NCBI RefSeq assembly: GCF_016745395.1
Contig: NZ_JAERVJ010000006.1
Location: 124,001 to 188,000, forward strand
From: Methylocystis sp. Sn-Cys
GTDB taxonomy: Bacteria; Pseudomonadota; Alphaproteobacteria; Rhizobiales; Beijerinckiaceae
Direction: 5' to 3'
DNA: 64,000 bases
Each line of letters starts with the position of its first letter. Within the stretch, counting starts at the first letter, position 1. Below the pieces are notes generated by a model, which made no database searches, was not told the DNA's origin, and worked only from the letters and a program-made list of their open reading frames with translations. Of the stretch, positions 36,422 through 50,795 are shown piece after piece. The position numbers and the translations under genes were made by a program.

Positions 36422-36432
36422 ATGGAAATTCC

Positions 36433-38562
36433 TTAGAGCGACGCGCCGGAAAATGCAGGCGCGCCCTGCGGTTCGCAACGAAGGCCAACATCCGTCGCGC
36501 TGTCGATTAGAATCTCGGCTGCGAGATCGAGATCCTCGAGCGTGTGTTCCGAGGTCACGCTGATGCGGAGTCTCGCGTCGCCAAGCGCCACCCCCGGATA
36601 AACGACAGTCTGGCAGAACATTCCCCGCGCGCGGACAAGGCGGCCAAATTCCAGAGTCTTCGTCTCGTCGCCGATCACGACTGGTATGATCGCGCTCGCC
36701 GACTGACCAAGATCGAAGCCAGCGCTCAACAGCAAACCGCGCAGGCGATGGATGTTGCTCCACAATCTTTCCAGCCGCTGCGGCTCTCTTTCCATAACGT
36801 CGATCGAAGCGATCAGCCCCGCGGCCACGGAGGCCGGAATCGTCGCCGCGAACACATAAGAATTCGAATAGAAGCGCAGATATTCGACGACTTCGCCTTT
36901 GGCCGCAACGAAGCCGCCGACGCCCGAGAGCGTCTTGCTAAAGGTTCCGAGCTCGAGATCAACCTCGCCTTTCATACCGAAATGTTCGCTCGTGCCGGCG
37001 CCTGTTTTTCCCAGGACGCCGGTCGCGTGGGCGTCGTCCACAAGCACTTTCGCGCCGTATTTGCGCGCCAGCGCAACGACCTTCGGCAAATCGACGATAT
37101 CGCCATGCATGCTGAACACGCCGTCGGTGACGATCAGCTTGCCGCCCGGATGGTCGGCCCATTTTTCCAGCGTGCGTTCGAGCGCATCGACGGCGTGCGG
37201 ATATATTTTCTTGGATGCCACCGACAGCTTGCAGCCATCCTGGATGCTCATGTGATTAATGGCGTCGGTGAAGATGAGATCGTCATGTCCTGCCAACGCC
37301 GATATGCAGCCGAGATTAGCCGAGTAGCCGGACGGGTACACGATTGCGTCATCGGCGCGTTTCAGCCGGGCGAGACGGCGTTCGAGCTCCTTGTGGAGAA
37401 CATTGGAGCCGCCGATCAGCCGACAGCCGGTGTTTGTCGCGCCGTAACGCCGGGCCGCGTCCGCGATGGCGTCGATCACTTCGGGGTGATTGGCGAGGCC
37501 CAAATAATTGTTGGACGCGAACATGAGGAACTCGCGCCGCCTGCCGGTGATTTCATCGAAAATCACCGCGCGGTTGCGGCATTTGCTTTCGAGCGGCATA
37601 CCATACCAATATAGTTGTTCCGCCTGTTTGCCGCGATAGAAGGTGTTGAACTCGTACGCCTTGTGGAAGAGGTCGCGATGGGGCAGCCCGATGAAGTCCT
37701 TCATCGTGCGGTTGTCGCCGCTGGGTGCGGCGAAACGATCGCGCGCGCTCGCAACACGCTCGCGCGTTTCGACGAGCGTTTCGATCTTATGGGCGTCGGA
37801 CGCGCGCAAGAAGGCGTGAAGTTTTTCCATCGTGTCGCAGTCGGAGAGACGGACAACCTCCGGCACGCCACGCTCATCGCGCAGTCTATTGCGCAGCGAT
37901 TCGACGGCGCCTTCTCGCAGCCCCATCGCCGAAAAGCTCGGAAGCTCGACGGATTCGAAACTCGCGGGTTTCGCCTCGCTCCCGCTTAACCCAGCGCTTC
38001 TGGCGTCCGCGCGAGCGAAGATGGCGATCATGTCGCCGATCGTTACGAGTTCCGCGGTAACGTCGCGCCGGGCGACGTCGAGGGTCGCCGCCGTCTCCGC
38101 GAGCACGTCGATCAGCTTCGCCGCGTCGAGACCCAGATCCTCGCACAGTCTGGCGTCTTCGATCAATCGAAGCCGCGAGTGGCCTGTATGCCTCTCGAGC
38201 GTCGCGATCACCGCCTCGAAGATGGGGTCGCGATCTGTGCCGTTTTCGTCGACCGCTTTATCGGGAGCAGGCATCGGTCTGCACGCGCCGTCATTATCCA
38301 GGCGGGAGCGAACGAGCTGGACGAGATCGTCAACCGTTCGCAGACCGCGACCCGTCGATTGCAAGCTCACGCCATAGGCGTTTCCGATGTCGGCGAGGAT
38401 GGAAACCAGCACGATGCTGTCAACTCCGAGATCGCCCTCGAATTCGGCGTCGGCCGTGATGTCGTCGCGCGCGTATCCGGTGTGACGTTGAATGACGTCG
38501 ACGGTCGTCTCCCATGGCGAGGATTCGACGCGCCGCGCATTTTCCGCGATCATGGCAGTCAT
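36433..38562 (-). CDS. pigH: PigH: two carrier domains fused to an alpha-oxoamine synthase
   Basis: A 709-residue protein. Residues 15-90 form a carrier domain with LGVDSIVL (Ser49). Residues 115-185 form a second carrier-like domain with LGLDAAKL, where Ala147 replaces the phosphopantetheine Ser. Residues 290-709 are an alpha-oxoamine synthase (KAPA-synthase fold): FASNNYLGLANH, DDAHATGVLG and the PLP Lys in TFSKTLSGVGG. PigH (RedN) carries the malonyl unit and joins the extended chain with serine to close the second pyrrole. AGGAG lies seven bases before the ATG. Two carrier domains are normal for the family; the lost Ser is notable. Confidence 0.9.
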   Translation of the reverse strand: MTAMIAENARRVESSPWETTVDVIQRHTGYARDDITADAEFEGDLGVDSIVLVSILADIGNAYGVSLQSTGRGLRTVDDLVQLVRSRLDNDGACRPMPAPDKAVDENGTDRDPIFEAVIATLERHTGHSRLRLIEDARLCEDLGLDAAKLIDVLAETAATLDVARRDVTAELVTIGDMIAIFARADARSAGLSGSEAKPASFESVELPSFSAMGLREGAVESLRNRLRDERGVPEVVRLSDCDTMEKLHAFLRASDAHKIETLVETRERVASARDRFAAPSGDNRTMKDFIGLPHRDLFHKAYEFNTFYRGKQAEQLYWYGMPLESKCRNRAVIFDEITGRRREFLMFASNNYLGLANHPEVIDAIADAARRYGATNTGCRLIGGSNVLHKELERRLARLKRADDAIVYPSGYSANLGCISALAGHDDLIFTDAINHMSIQDGCKLSVASKKIYPHAVDALERTLEKWADHPGGKLIVTDGVFSMHGDIVDLPKVVALARKYGAKVLVDDAHATGVLGKTGAGTSEHFGMKGEVDLELGTFSKTLSGVGGFVAAKGEVVEYLRFYSNSYVFAATIPASVAAGLIASIDVMEREPQRLERLWSNIHRLRGLLLSAGFDLGQSASAIIPVVIGDETKTLEFGRLVRARGMFCQTVVYPGVALGDARLRISVTSEHTLEDLDLAAEILIDSATDVGLRCEPQGAPAFSGASL

Positions 38563-38598
38563 TACTGACTCCTAATGCCTAGAATGATGAAAAATCGC

Positions 38599-38859
38599 TC
38601 ACGCTTGCGCGGCGAAAGCGTCTGACTGCAATCGCTCGACCAAATCGATTATCGCTCGCACAGAGGCGAAGTTATCCGGCGTGACCTCTCGTAGCGGGAT
38701 GGCGACGCCAGCTTCGCGATTAAGCAGATCGACCAAATCAAAAAGCGCGCTCGAGTCGAGGAAGTTGAGTTCCAGAAGGGGGGTATCCAGCTCGATCTGA
38801 TCCGACTCGCAACCCGCACACGTTTCGGCGATAAGCAGCAGAATCTTATTTGCCAGCAT
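38599..38859 (-). CDS. pigG: Peptidyl carrier protein PigG
   Basis: An 86-residue free-standing carrier protein with a four-helix pattern and the attachment site LDSSALFDL (Ser36). It would hold the prolyl, then pyrrolyl, group between PigI, PigA and PigJ. The ATG at 38859 is preferred over a TTG four codons upstream because TTGGAGGAAAT lies directly before it. It sits 22 bases after pigF and 36 before pigH. Confidence 0.88.
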   Translation of the reverse strand: MLANKILLLIAETCAGCESDQIELDTPLLELNFLDSSALFDLVDLLNREAGVAIPLREVTPDNFASVRAIIDLVERLQSDAFAAQA

Positions 38860-38881
38860 TATTTCCTCCAAATGCTCTCAG

Positions 38882-39895
38882 TCAGGCTTTTTCGCCGATC
38901 AACAGTTTGCGTGGCCCGGGGATTGTCTGGGCTCGTGTGTTGACGAACCCAGCATCACGGAAACGTCCGAGGTATTCCTCTGTCGTGGATTCGACGCCCC
39001 CGTCGGTGGATAAAAGCATGTTGATCGAAAGAAGCGATGTGAAGAGCGGCCCGCTCTCGTCGTCGTTGAGCGGCGTTTCACTTGCAACAAAAGTTGCGCC
39101 AGACGGCATGGCCGCCAATATGTTTTCGAGAATTGTCCTTTGGCTTTCGATGGCGTAGTCGTGCAGCATCCAGCCGAGGTGAACGAGATCGAAGCCGCGA
39201 GGAAGGTCGCCTTCTAAGACATTGCCTTCGAAGACGGCAATGTGATCCTTGAAGCCTCGCGCGTCGAGCTTCTCGCGCGTGAAGGCCGCGGCCTGCGGAA
39301 GTTCGCAAACCGCAACTTCTAGCTTAGGATGGCTTCTGGCGACCGACATCGGCAATGAGCCGCATCCGGAGCCGATATCGATGAACCGCCGGTAGGGCGA
39401 GAAATCGAAGGATTCGATCATGCCGTCGACGAAAGGCTGCGCGAGGACGCCCAGAAATTCCTGGAAATCCGCAACGTCTCTCGGATTCTGATAAAGAATG
39501 TCGAACCAACTACGATTGTCTCCAAACACGGCCGTGCGCCGATCCTCGTCTTGGCGAATCGCCTCCGCACATTGGCCCCACAGCGGGTAAAGAAAAACGT
39601 CGCAGTGGCGCGCCATCCACCCCATCCATTGCGGCGACGTGCTGACCAGGCAGCGTTTGGCGGCATCGGAGAGGCGATATTCATCGTTTTCACGAGAAAT
39701 AAGCTTCATGGCTTCGAGCGCGATCAAAAGTCGCTTTCCGGAGGCAAGCGGGACGCCCGCCCTACGGCACACCACCTCGGCGCGCGCTGGCGTATCAATG
39801 GCGTCGAATATCCGCAACTCCAACGCGGCGGCGACTGTTTTCGACTGGAAAAATCCCGTCAAAATGCCGGCGATTTCCTTTACTGCTGACTCCAA
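38882..39895 (-). CDS. pigF: O-methyltransferase PigF
   Basis: A 337-residue class I methyltransferase of the small-molecule O-methyltransferase type. It has an N-terminal winged-helix dimerisation domain (about residues 1-100), SAM motif I RFIDIGSGCGSLPMSVA, and a C-terminal LGWMLHDYAIESQRTIL segment carrying the catalytic His region. PigF (RedI) methylates the hydroxyl of the bipyrrole to give 4-methoxy-2,2'-bipyrrole-5-carbaldehyde. It lies 12 bases from pigE and 22 from pigG. Confidence 0.88.
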   Translation of the reverse strand: MESAVKEIAGILTGFFQSKTVAAALELRIFDAIDTPARAEVVCRRAGVPLASGKRLLIALEAMKLISRENDEYRLSDAAKRCLVSTSPQWMGWMARHCDVFLYPLWGQCAEAIRQDEDRRTAVFGDNRSWFDILYQNPRDVADFQEFLGVLAQPFVDGMIESFDFSPYRRFIDIGSGCGSLPMSVARSHPKLEVAVCELPQAAAFTREKLDARGFKDHIAVFEGNVLEGDLPRGFDLVHLGWMLHDYAIESQRTILENILAAMPSGATFVASETPLNDDESGPLFTSLLSINMLLSTDGGVESTTEEYLGRFRDAGFVNTRAQTIPGPRKLLIGEKA

Positions 39896-39907
39896 GGCTC
39901 AGTCTCC

Positions 39908-44934
<5,027 letters not shown>

Positions 44935-45022
44935 GGTCGGCTTCCAGCGTTTGTGAAAAATTACGAAGTAAACCTCCCGCCGGGCGCGATGCCCGAAGGG
45001 CCACGAATTTTGTGTGATTCTG

Positions 45023-47740
45023 TCAGGCGGCGGCTTGCCGCTCGGCGCGTTCTTCGATGCGAACGACGCCCGCGTCTCCGTCGAGATAAAGGAAGTCGCC
45101 AGTTCGGATTTTCAGCGTCCCCGATCGAGTGTTGACGACCGCAGGGATGCCGAATTCCCTCGACACGATGGAGCTGTGGGACAACGGCGAACCGATGTCG
45201 GCCACAACGCCCGCGGCCAGAACAAAAAGCGGAGTCCAAGAGGCGTCCGTGAATTTGGCCACGAGGATTTCACCCGGCTGAAACTCCTCGGCCTGACGCT
45301 GCAAATCGGTGATGACGCGGGCGCGCGCGACGACGACGCCGGGGCTCGCGGCGAGTCCCACAAGGGCGTCGCTATCATCCGCGAGTCGCGCCGCTGCGTT
45401 TGACCGTTTCGGCTTGTAGCCCCCGACAATGCTCATGGGAGGCTCCTCGGCGCGCAGATTGATGAGATGCTCGCGCCGATTTTTCTCAATGAACTCGCGC
45501 GAGAACGCTTGCGCCGCGGTTTTTTGGCCCGCGACGTAAGCGCGCAGCTCGTTGAAATCGAGAAAAGGCAGGTCGGAGAGATTCGCCACGCCCTCTTCGC
45601 TCAACCGCCGTATGATCTCCAGCGCAATTTTGCGATAGAACCAGGTTTCGGCGACGAAAACGGGCCGGACGCGCTCGCGCAGGTCGGCCATTTTCGCATA
45701 GGCGGAGATCACGAAGCGCAGCTTCAACCGCGCCTTCAGCGGAAGGGTCGAAAGCAGACGCGTGGTATCTTCGCGCCGCTTCGCGTCGCTCTCGCGCATT
45801 TTGTCGTAAAGATCGAATTCGTTCAGTAGATACAGACGGATGACTTTTAGCAAATAAAGCGGCTCGTCGTTCCAGCGCGCAATGCTCAAATCGAATTCCT
45901 GACGCCCACGCGTTCCGAACTGGCGCAGAAACGCTGCGAACGGACCGTCCCAAAACGTCTTGCCGGAGCTACTGAGTTGCAGCCGCTCGACCAGCTCGTC
46001 CGGCGAGCCGTTCAAAAAGAGAACGCGCAGCTCTGGTTGGGCCTTCACCGTGTCGGCGAGCGCGACGACGCCTTTGGTGACGTCGATCGTCCGCAGATTA
46101 TTGAGCGACGCCTTGATGCGATTATGCAGGCCTTCCCCTCTCCCGCCGAGCCATGTCTCGCATAGCTCCGCTAAAGCGTCGTAAAGCGCGAAGGATTGCA
46201 GAAAGAACGGCATATAGGCCGAACAGCTCGCTAAAAAGTTGCGGTCGATCAGTTCGAGCTCGGCGTTGAGCTCCTCGAGACTCATTTTCGTCAGATCGAG
46301 CGCGAGAAACCTGTCGATGCGGTCTTTGCCCAACGCCTCCATGCGCCGCGCTGTCTTTTCAGCAGTCGCGACATTGATGAGTTGCTGGCGCAGCCAGTAA
46401 AAGGCGCTGCGCAGATAGGCCAGCCCCTTCACCGGTTCGCCGTAAGGATTGCGGTAGTTGGAGAGATCGACCTCGTCGGTGGCGTATCTCTTGGTGAATT
46501 TCATGTGATCGCGGGTCGGCGGACACTGGGTCAGCATGTGGGCCGAGGCCGAGATGTTTAGGTAGACGTATCCGCGGATGTAGCCCATGAAATGCCGCGA
46601 CGACGACATATTCAGCAGCCCCATCGTCTTGACCGCCGGGCCGTGAATGTTGTTTTGGTAGAACCGGCAGAATGACAGACCGAACGGCGTCATCAGCCCG
46701 GTGACGATCTCTCCTGTGTCCATGCGCGAGAACATCGTATTGTCTCGCAGCGAGCTTTCCGCTTCCTCTGGATCGGCGAAAACAGCGTGGGCGGCGCGCG
46801 GGTCGCTCACGGTGATGGGCCGCGCTTGCAAAATGGCGATCTTCCCGTCCTTGATCGCCCATTCGACGTCGAGCTCCTTGTCGGCGAAGGCCGGACCGCA
46901 CGACTGCCTGATAGTCATCGCGTGTCGCGCGAGCTGTGCGGCCTGATCGTCCGTCAGCGTGGCCGCGTCGGCGAGCGTGGCCGGCGTTTTTTCCAGCGCC
47001 ACGCCGCCGTCGCGGTTGCATACCGTGCGCATCGGCTTGTGGCGGATTGTCCTCGCGACGGCGAAGTCCGTGCGATCGACGAGATAGCTGTCGGTGACGA
47101 CCTGGCTCGACACGACTCCCTCGCCGACGCCCCAGGCGGCCTCGATGACCATGCGGTTGGCGTCTCCGCCGATCGGGTCTGTCGTGAAGAGTACTCCCGC
47201 GGCGTCGGCGTTCACCATCTGCTGAACGACTACAGCAATGGATTTTTCTATGTCGCCGCTTTGCGCGACCGCCTCACGCTGACGGCCGTAGGCCGCGACA
47301 TGGTCGGCCCATAATGACGCCCAACAGCGCTTTACGCAGTCGATGACGGCACGCTCGCCCTCGACATTGAGGAATGTCTTGTATTGGCCGGCAAACGAGC
47401 TTTCCGCCAAATCCTCGCTTACGGCAGACGAGCGCACGGCGACCCGCCCGCCTCCGAGCGTCGCATAGGCGACGATGATTTCGCGTTGCAGGTCTTGCGG
47501 TAGCGTAGCCGCCTCCAAGACGTCTCGTAGGCGCGCCGGATCGTTTTTGGTCGCATCTTCTGTAAGGCCGAAGCGTTCGACGAAAGCGCGATAGGCTTCT
47601 GTCGTAACGCAATAGGCCTCTGGCGCGGGCAAGCCGGCTCGGGCAAGCGCATTCAGCGACATGGCCTTTCCACCCAGGATCAGGCGGTCCTCCTCGAACG
47701 TCCCATCGAGCGCTCGGACGTATTTCATCGCTTCGGCCAT
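45023..47740 (-). CDS. pigC: Terminal condensing enzyme PigC (PEP synthase-like)
   Basis: A 905-residue enzyme related to PEP synthase and pyruvate phosphate dikinase. The N-terminal third is an ATP-grasp domain (LGGKAMSLNALARAGLPAP, RVAVRSSAVSEDLAESSFAGQY, IAILQARPITV). The C-terminus is a PEP-utilising swivelling domain with the phosphorylatable His855 in GSPLSHSSIVSREFG. Between lies a long substrate domain specific to the PigC/RedH group. PigC uses ATP to join methoxy-bipyrrole aldehyde and methyl-alkylpyrrole into the tripyrrole. A possible second start is Met5. Confidence 0.9.
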   Translation of the reverse strand: MAEAMKYVRALDGTFEEDRLILGGKAMSLNALARAGLPAPEAYCVTTEAYRAFVERFGLTEDATKNDPARLRDVLEAATLPQDLQREIIVAYATLGGGRVAVRSSAVSEDLAESSFAGQYKTFLNVEGERAVIDCVKRCWASLWADHVAAYGRQREAVAQSGDIEKSIAVVVQQMVNADAAGVLFTTDPIGGDANRMVIEAAWGVGEGVVSSQVVTDSYLVDRTDFAVARTIRHKPMRTVCNRDGGVALEKTPATLADAATLTDDQAAQLARHAMTIRQSCGPAFADKELDVEWAIKDGKIAILQARPITVSDPRAAHAVFADPEEAESSLRDNTMFSRMDTGEIVTGLMTPFGLSFCRFYQNNIHGPAVKTMGLLNMSSSRHFMGYIRGYVYLNISASAHMLTQCPPTRDHMKFTKRYATDEVDLSNYRNPYGEPVKGLAYLRSAFYWLRQQLINVATAEKTARRMEALGKDRIDRFLALDLTKMSLEELNAELELIDRNFLASCSAYMPFFLQSFALYDALAELCETWLGGRGEGLHNRIKASLNNLRTIDVTKGVVALADTVKAQPELRVLFLNGSPDELVERLQLSSSGKTFWDGPFAAFLRQFGTRGRQEFDLSIARWNDEPLYLLKVIRLYLLNEFDLYDKMRESDAKRREDTTRLLSTLPLKARLKLRFVISAYAKMADLRERVRPVFVAETWFYRKIALEIIRRLSEEGVANLSDLPFLDFNELRAYVAGQKTAAQAFSREFIEKNRREHLINLRAEEPPMSIVGGYKPKRSNAAARLADDSDALVGLAASPGVVVARARVITDLQRQAEEFQPGEILVAKFTDASWTPLFVLAAGVVADIGSPLSHSSIVSREFGIPAVVNTRSGTLKIRTGDFLYLDGDAGVVRIEERAERQAAA

Positions 47741-47791
47741 TGTTATCTCTTCGTATGTGGAAATTGCGCGAATTGAATGGTTAGGTAACAG

Positions 47792-49510
47792 TTAGACCAT
47801 CGAGAACTCTGCACCGAGCGGCACGCTTGTTGCGCCCAGCGCCATCGTCAGACGTTCGGCCGCATCGAGTCCCGCGCCAACGGCCGACTCGAAATTGCCG
47901 ACGCCATAGGTGTCCTGATTAGCGAAAACCATGCGACCAAAGGGCGCCGACGCTCTGCGGAAGAGGTCGCTTTTCATTTGTCCTGGACGAGGCGATACGA
48001 GCCCTTTGGGCCATAGCCACAGGCGAATGTCCTCGACGGCTTGCGGGGGAACGCCAGCGCAGGCCAATATGTCCGAAACCTCGGCTCGCGCCGTCTCTTG
48101 AAGATCCCGGAACGCCACTTTGGCGAGCCGACCCATGTTGTCGCGACGAGAAACCGGCTTAAGGAGCGTGAGGACGCCCCCTGGATGGCTTTGCGTCGGA
48201 TCGAGCCAGTTTGCGGAGATGCAGCCCCCGATCCGGCACCATCCCATAGGGGCGGCCTCGTCTTTTCCGGCAATGATATATGCGCCGAAGCGGTCGCCCC
48301 AGACCGGCTGCTTCAAAATGACGTTCGCGACAATGTAGTCGCCATATTCGATCTCGGCCATCGCAGCCCGCTGGGCGGAGGGAAGATCGTGTATCGCTTC
48401 GAGCGCCGCGTGTTTCGACGCCGCCCATACGACCGCACGCGCCTCGACAAGATGCTCCCGTCCGTCGCGTTGAAAGGTCACGCGATAGCGATCGGCGCCG
48501 TGGCTGCATATGGATGTGACTTTCGCCCCATTGACGCAGCGAAAGCTCTCGCGCAGTTCCAGACGCTCGCGCAACCGCTCCGTGACGAAGCCGTTGCCCC
48601 CCGGAAACGCGACAAGCTCGCCATACAGGTAGCCAATAAGGAAATGAAGCCCGACGTAGCCCGATACATCGTCGAGCGTCAGGCTTTCGACCTGCAACGT
48701 CGTGACGATGGCGTCACGAACCAGATTATCGAGGTTTTTGGGGGGACGCAGGTCTGGCGGCAGCGTCTCGCGCAGGCGAGCGTCGGACAGCAACTGCTCC
48801 AGAGTGACGCTGTCGAATTGCTCCATTTCGGCGCGGCTCCAGCCGTCGGCGGAATTCCATGGAATGGAGGGATAGTGGCCCATTCCGGGCGCAAGGCGAC
48901 CCAGATAAGCGTTCAGATGCGCGAAGATCGGGTCGCCAAGCCGCTTTTCTGCGGCGACATAGGCTTGACCCGACAACGCGGCGCCGATGAGCGATCCGGT
49001 CAGGCGATAGACTTTCGGGTTCATCAGTGACGCTGGATGGGAAAGGAAAGCGTGCGACACGACGCCGAGATTTCTAATCAATTCGCTGGTCTTGAAAAGC
49101 ACCAGCAAATCGTCCGACGTCGAGCGCCACGAACCCCACAGGCCAAGATCTTTCAAGAGTTCTGCGATTCTTCCGTCGGGCGCCGGCGATTGCAGGCAGG
49201 AAGCTGCAGTGGGAAATCGCAATTCGCCATGGCGTTCGAAACGGGCGGCGCCGCCGACATTGCGACCGTCTTCGAGGAGAGTCACATCAAATCCTTCCAT
49301 GCGCCAAGCGGCGGTCAGTCCCGCCAGTCCGCCGCCGACGACGATGACGTCCGCGAAATCTGGCGCGTCAAACGCACGGGTATCCCCAAAGTGGTCGAAC
49401 TCTTGCGAGTTCGGTCTGTCGAATTCTCGCGTAAGCATCGCAATCTCCCAAGCTTCGAGGCGCGCGGGATCAATCGGCCGCGGCGCGGCCGCAATATCAT
49501 CGATGTTCAA
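47792..49510 (-). CDS. pigB: FAD-dependent pyrroline oxidase PigB
   Basis: A 572-residue flavin amine-oxidase-type protein. The dinucleotide-binding motif DVIVVGGGLAGLTAAWRM (about 53-70) is followed by LLEDGRNVGGAARFERHG. A C-terminal KGLVSPRPGQ/GNFESAVGAGLDAAERL segment closes the FAD site. PigB dehydrogenates the pyrroline from PigE to the pyrrole. An N-terminal stretch of about 50 residues precedes the FAD domain. It lies 51 bases from pigC and 12 from the DoxX-like gene, heading the conserved B-C-D-E-F-G-H-I-J-K-L-M series. Confidence 0.87.
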   Translation of the reverse strand: MNIDDIAAAPRPIDPARLEAWEIAMLTREFDRPNSQEFDHFGDTRAFDAPDFADVIVVGGGLAGLTAAWRMEGFDVTLLEDGRNVGGAARFERHGELRFPTAASCLQSPAPDGRIAELLKDLGLWGSWRSTSDDLLVLFKTSELIRNLGVVSHAFLSHPASLMNPKVYRLTGSLIGAALSGQAYVAAEKRLGDPIFAHLNAYLGRLAPGMGHYPSIPWNSADGWSRAEMEQFDSVTLEQLLSDARLRETLPPDLRPPKNLDNLVRDAIVTTLQVESLTLDDVSGYVGLHFLIGYLYGELVAFPGGNGFVTERLRERLELRESFRCVNGAKVTSICSHGADRYRVTFQRDGREHLVEARAVVWAASKHAALEAIHDLPSAQRAAMAEIEYGDYIVANVILKQPVWGDRFGAYIIAGKDEAAPMGWCRIGGCISANWLDPTQSHPGGVLTLLKPVSRRDNMGRLAKVAFRDLQETARAEVSDILACAGVPPQAVEDIRLWLWPKGLVSPRPGQMKSDLFRRASAPFGRMVFANQDTYGVGNFESAVGAGLDAAERLTMALGATSVPLGAEFSMV

Positions 49511-49522
49511 CGCCGGCTTGGT

Positions 49523-49975
49523 CTATCGGTTCTGCGTCACAGCCGATGCGCGCTGTCGTAGATCATCTTGCTTCGCTGTCGGTGGCGTTGCAGGAGCGCG
49601 CCGCTTTTGCAGTTTGTCGCGGATCAGTAAAATTGCGACGATCGCAAAAGGCAGGTCGATAGCGACGATCTCCGGAGTCGTCTTTGCGAGGATGGCAATG
49701 AAACAGGCGATCATCGCCAATTGGCCGACCGCCGCCGCCATTACGAGGCGATCGAAAAGATAGCTGACGCCCGACGCGAACAGCGCGACGCCAACGATGA
49801 CCGTCACGACTCCGCCGTGGTCTGCGAGCCATCTGCTGATCGGTTCGAGAATCGTCCCGGCGTTGTTGAACGCCGCTGCGCGCAGTGTTTGCGGCACGTT
49901 CTCAATGTCGGGGAAGGCCTTCGCCAGGCCCGCAAGGACATAAAGCAGACCAAATATGTAACGTGCGTAGCGCAT
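49523..49975 (-). CDS. DoxX-like four-helix membrane protein
   Basis: A 150-residue protein with four membrane helices; the DoxX-type first helix is RYIFGLLYVLAGLAKAFP. The tail is charged (KLQKRRAPATPPTAKQDD). It is the first gene of the pigment operon, 12 bases upstream of pigB. It has no equivalent among pigA to pigN of Serratia, so its part in pigment synthesis, oxygen handling or membrane placement is unknown. The start at 49975 precedes the first helix; a longer start at 50032 would add a hydrophilic leader. Confidence 0.7.
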   Translation of the reverse strand: MRYARYIFGLLYVLAGLAKAFPDIENVPQTLRAAAFNNAGTILEPISRWLADHGGVVTVIVGVALFASGVSYLFDRLVMAAAVGQLAMIACFIAILAKTTPEIVAIDLPFAIVAILLIRDKLQKRRAPATPPTAKQDDLRQRASAVTQNR

Positions 49976-50100
49976 GAATTCCCACCAATAATGTTTACGT
50001 TGAATTGGGCCACCTAACAATGCCTGAGCCAATACTGTGCAAAAGCGTGTGACGATAAAACGGGGTCAACTATTTGATGGCTCAGTCGCTATTTAGCTAT

Positions 50101-50146
50101 ACATCTGAACTTTGACAGGCTCATGACTAAGTGCACATCTGCACTT
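50101..50146. promoter_or_regulatory. 18-bp palindrome and related half-site in the pigment promoter region
   Basis: AAGTGCA-CATC-TGCACTT at 50129-50146 is a perfect inverted repeat. The string ACATCTGAACTT at 50101-50112 repeats its right half (ACATCTGCACTT) 34 bases away in direct orientation. Both lie 125-170 bases upstream of the first gene of the pigment operon in an AT-richer gap (49976-50241). Size and symmetry fit a dimeric regulator such as a LuxR-type protein. No regulator gene is adjacent. Confidence 0.5.
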
Positions 50147-50241
50147 CATCACCCGTTTCTGTTTCTAATAAACACGGCCATGCTCGGAGGGCCATCGATC
50201 CAGCGTCGATCACGTTTTTTGAATTATTGCTCCCTAAAGCA

Positions 50242-50516
50242 TCATTGATGGGCGGAGCATTCCGAAACTACGATGCGCTCTGGCTTTGAACTGACTAGCG
50301 CTATCTTGAACGTAGCGCCGCAACCCGACGTTTCCTCGATCCAATTTTCCCCCCAAGCTTGCCAATAATTTCTCTTGCAATGGAGAGCCCGAGTCCTGTG
50401 CCAGTAGTCGTATTTTCTTTTCGCCAGAATGGTTCGAAAATGGCGCGTAAGGCATTCGTGATCAAATTGCCGAGCACGCTTTCCAAAGCCAGCCGCTGCG
50501 CAAATATGACCTGGGG
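50242..50516 (-). pseudogene. Remnant of a sensor histidine kinase ATPase domain
   Basis: On the minus strand the N-box LGNLITNALRA runs directly into IFEPFWRKENTTTGTGLGLSIAREIIGKLGG (F and G2 boxes). The usual 40 or so residues with the G1 box are missing, an internal deletion. The final strand EETSGCGATFKIAL lies in another frame, so there is also a frameshift. No sensor or His-box part is present. Confidence 0.65.
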
Positions 50517-50553
50517 CAGCGCGGCGACCGGTGGCTTTTCGCCTCCCCACAGT

Positions 50554-50710
50554 TGGGATTGGCGCCCGCTCATCGAAGCGCGTCCGCTCTGGGACGTCGT
50601 CATGCTTCTCCTTTGCGGCGGCGGTTTCGCGCTCAGCGTGACTGGCGTCGTGATCGGGTGGCGGCGGCTTGATAAAAAGCTGGCGGCGCGGCCAGATCGC
50701 CAAACAAAGC
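50554..50710 (+). pseudogene. C-terminal fragment of a PepSY-TM protein
   Basis: The plus strand encodes WDWRPLIEARPLWDVVMLLL followed by CGGGFALSVTGVVIGWRRL. This is the last membrane helix and arginine-rich end of PepSY-associated membrane proteins linked to siderophore uptake. It is cut off on the left by the kinase remnant, which is in the opposite direction, so two unrelated gene ends are joined here. Confidence 0.55.
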
Positions 50711-50795
50711 TCAGGCGTCTCCTGCACAAGCGTAACATCAAAGGGCTGCGCAGTGCGCGTTCGAATTCCCGCGACGCCGAGCCATCCGCCCCGCA

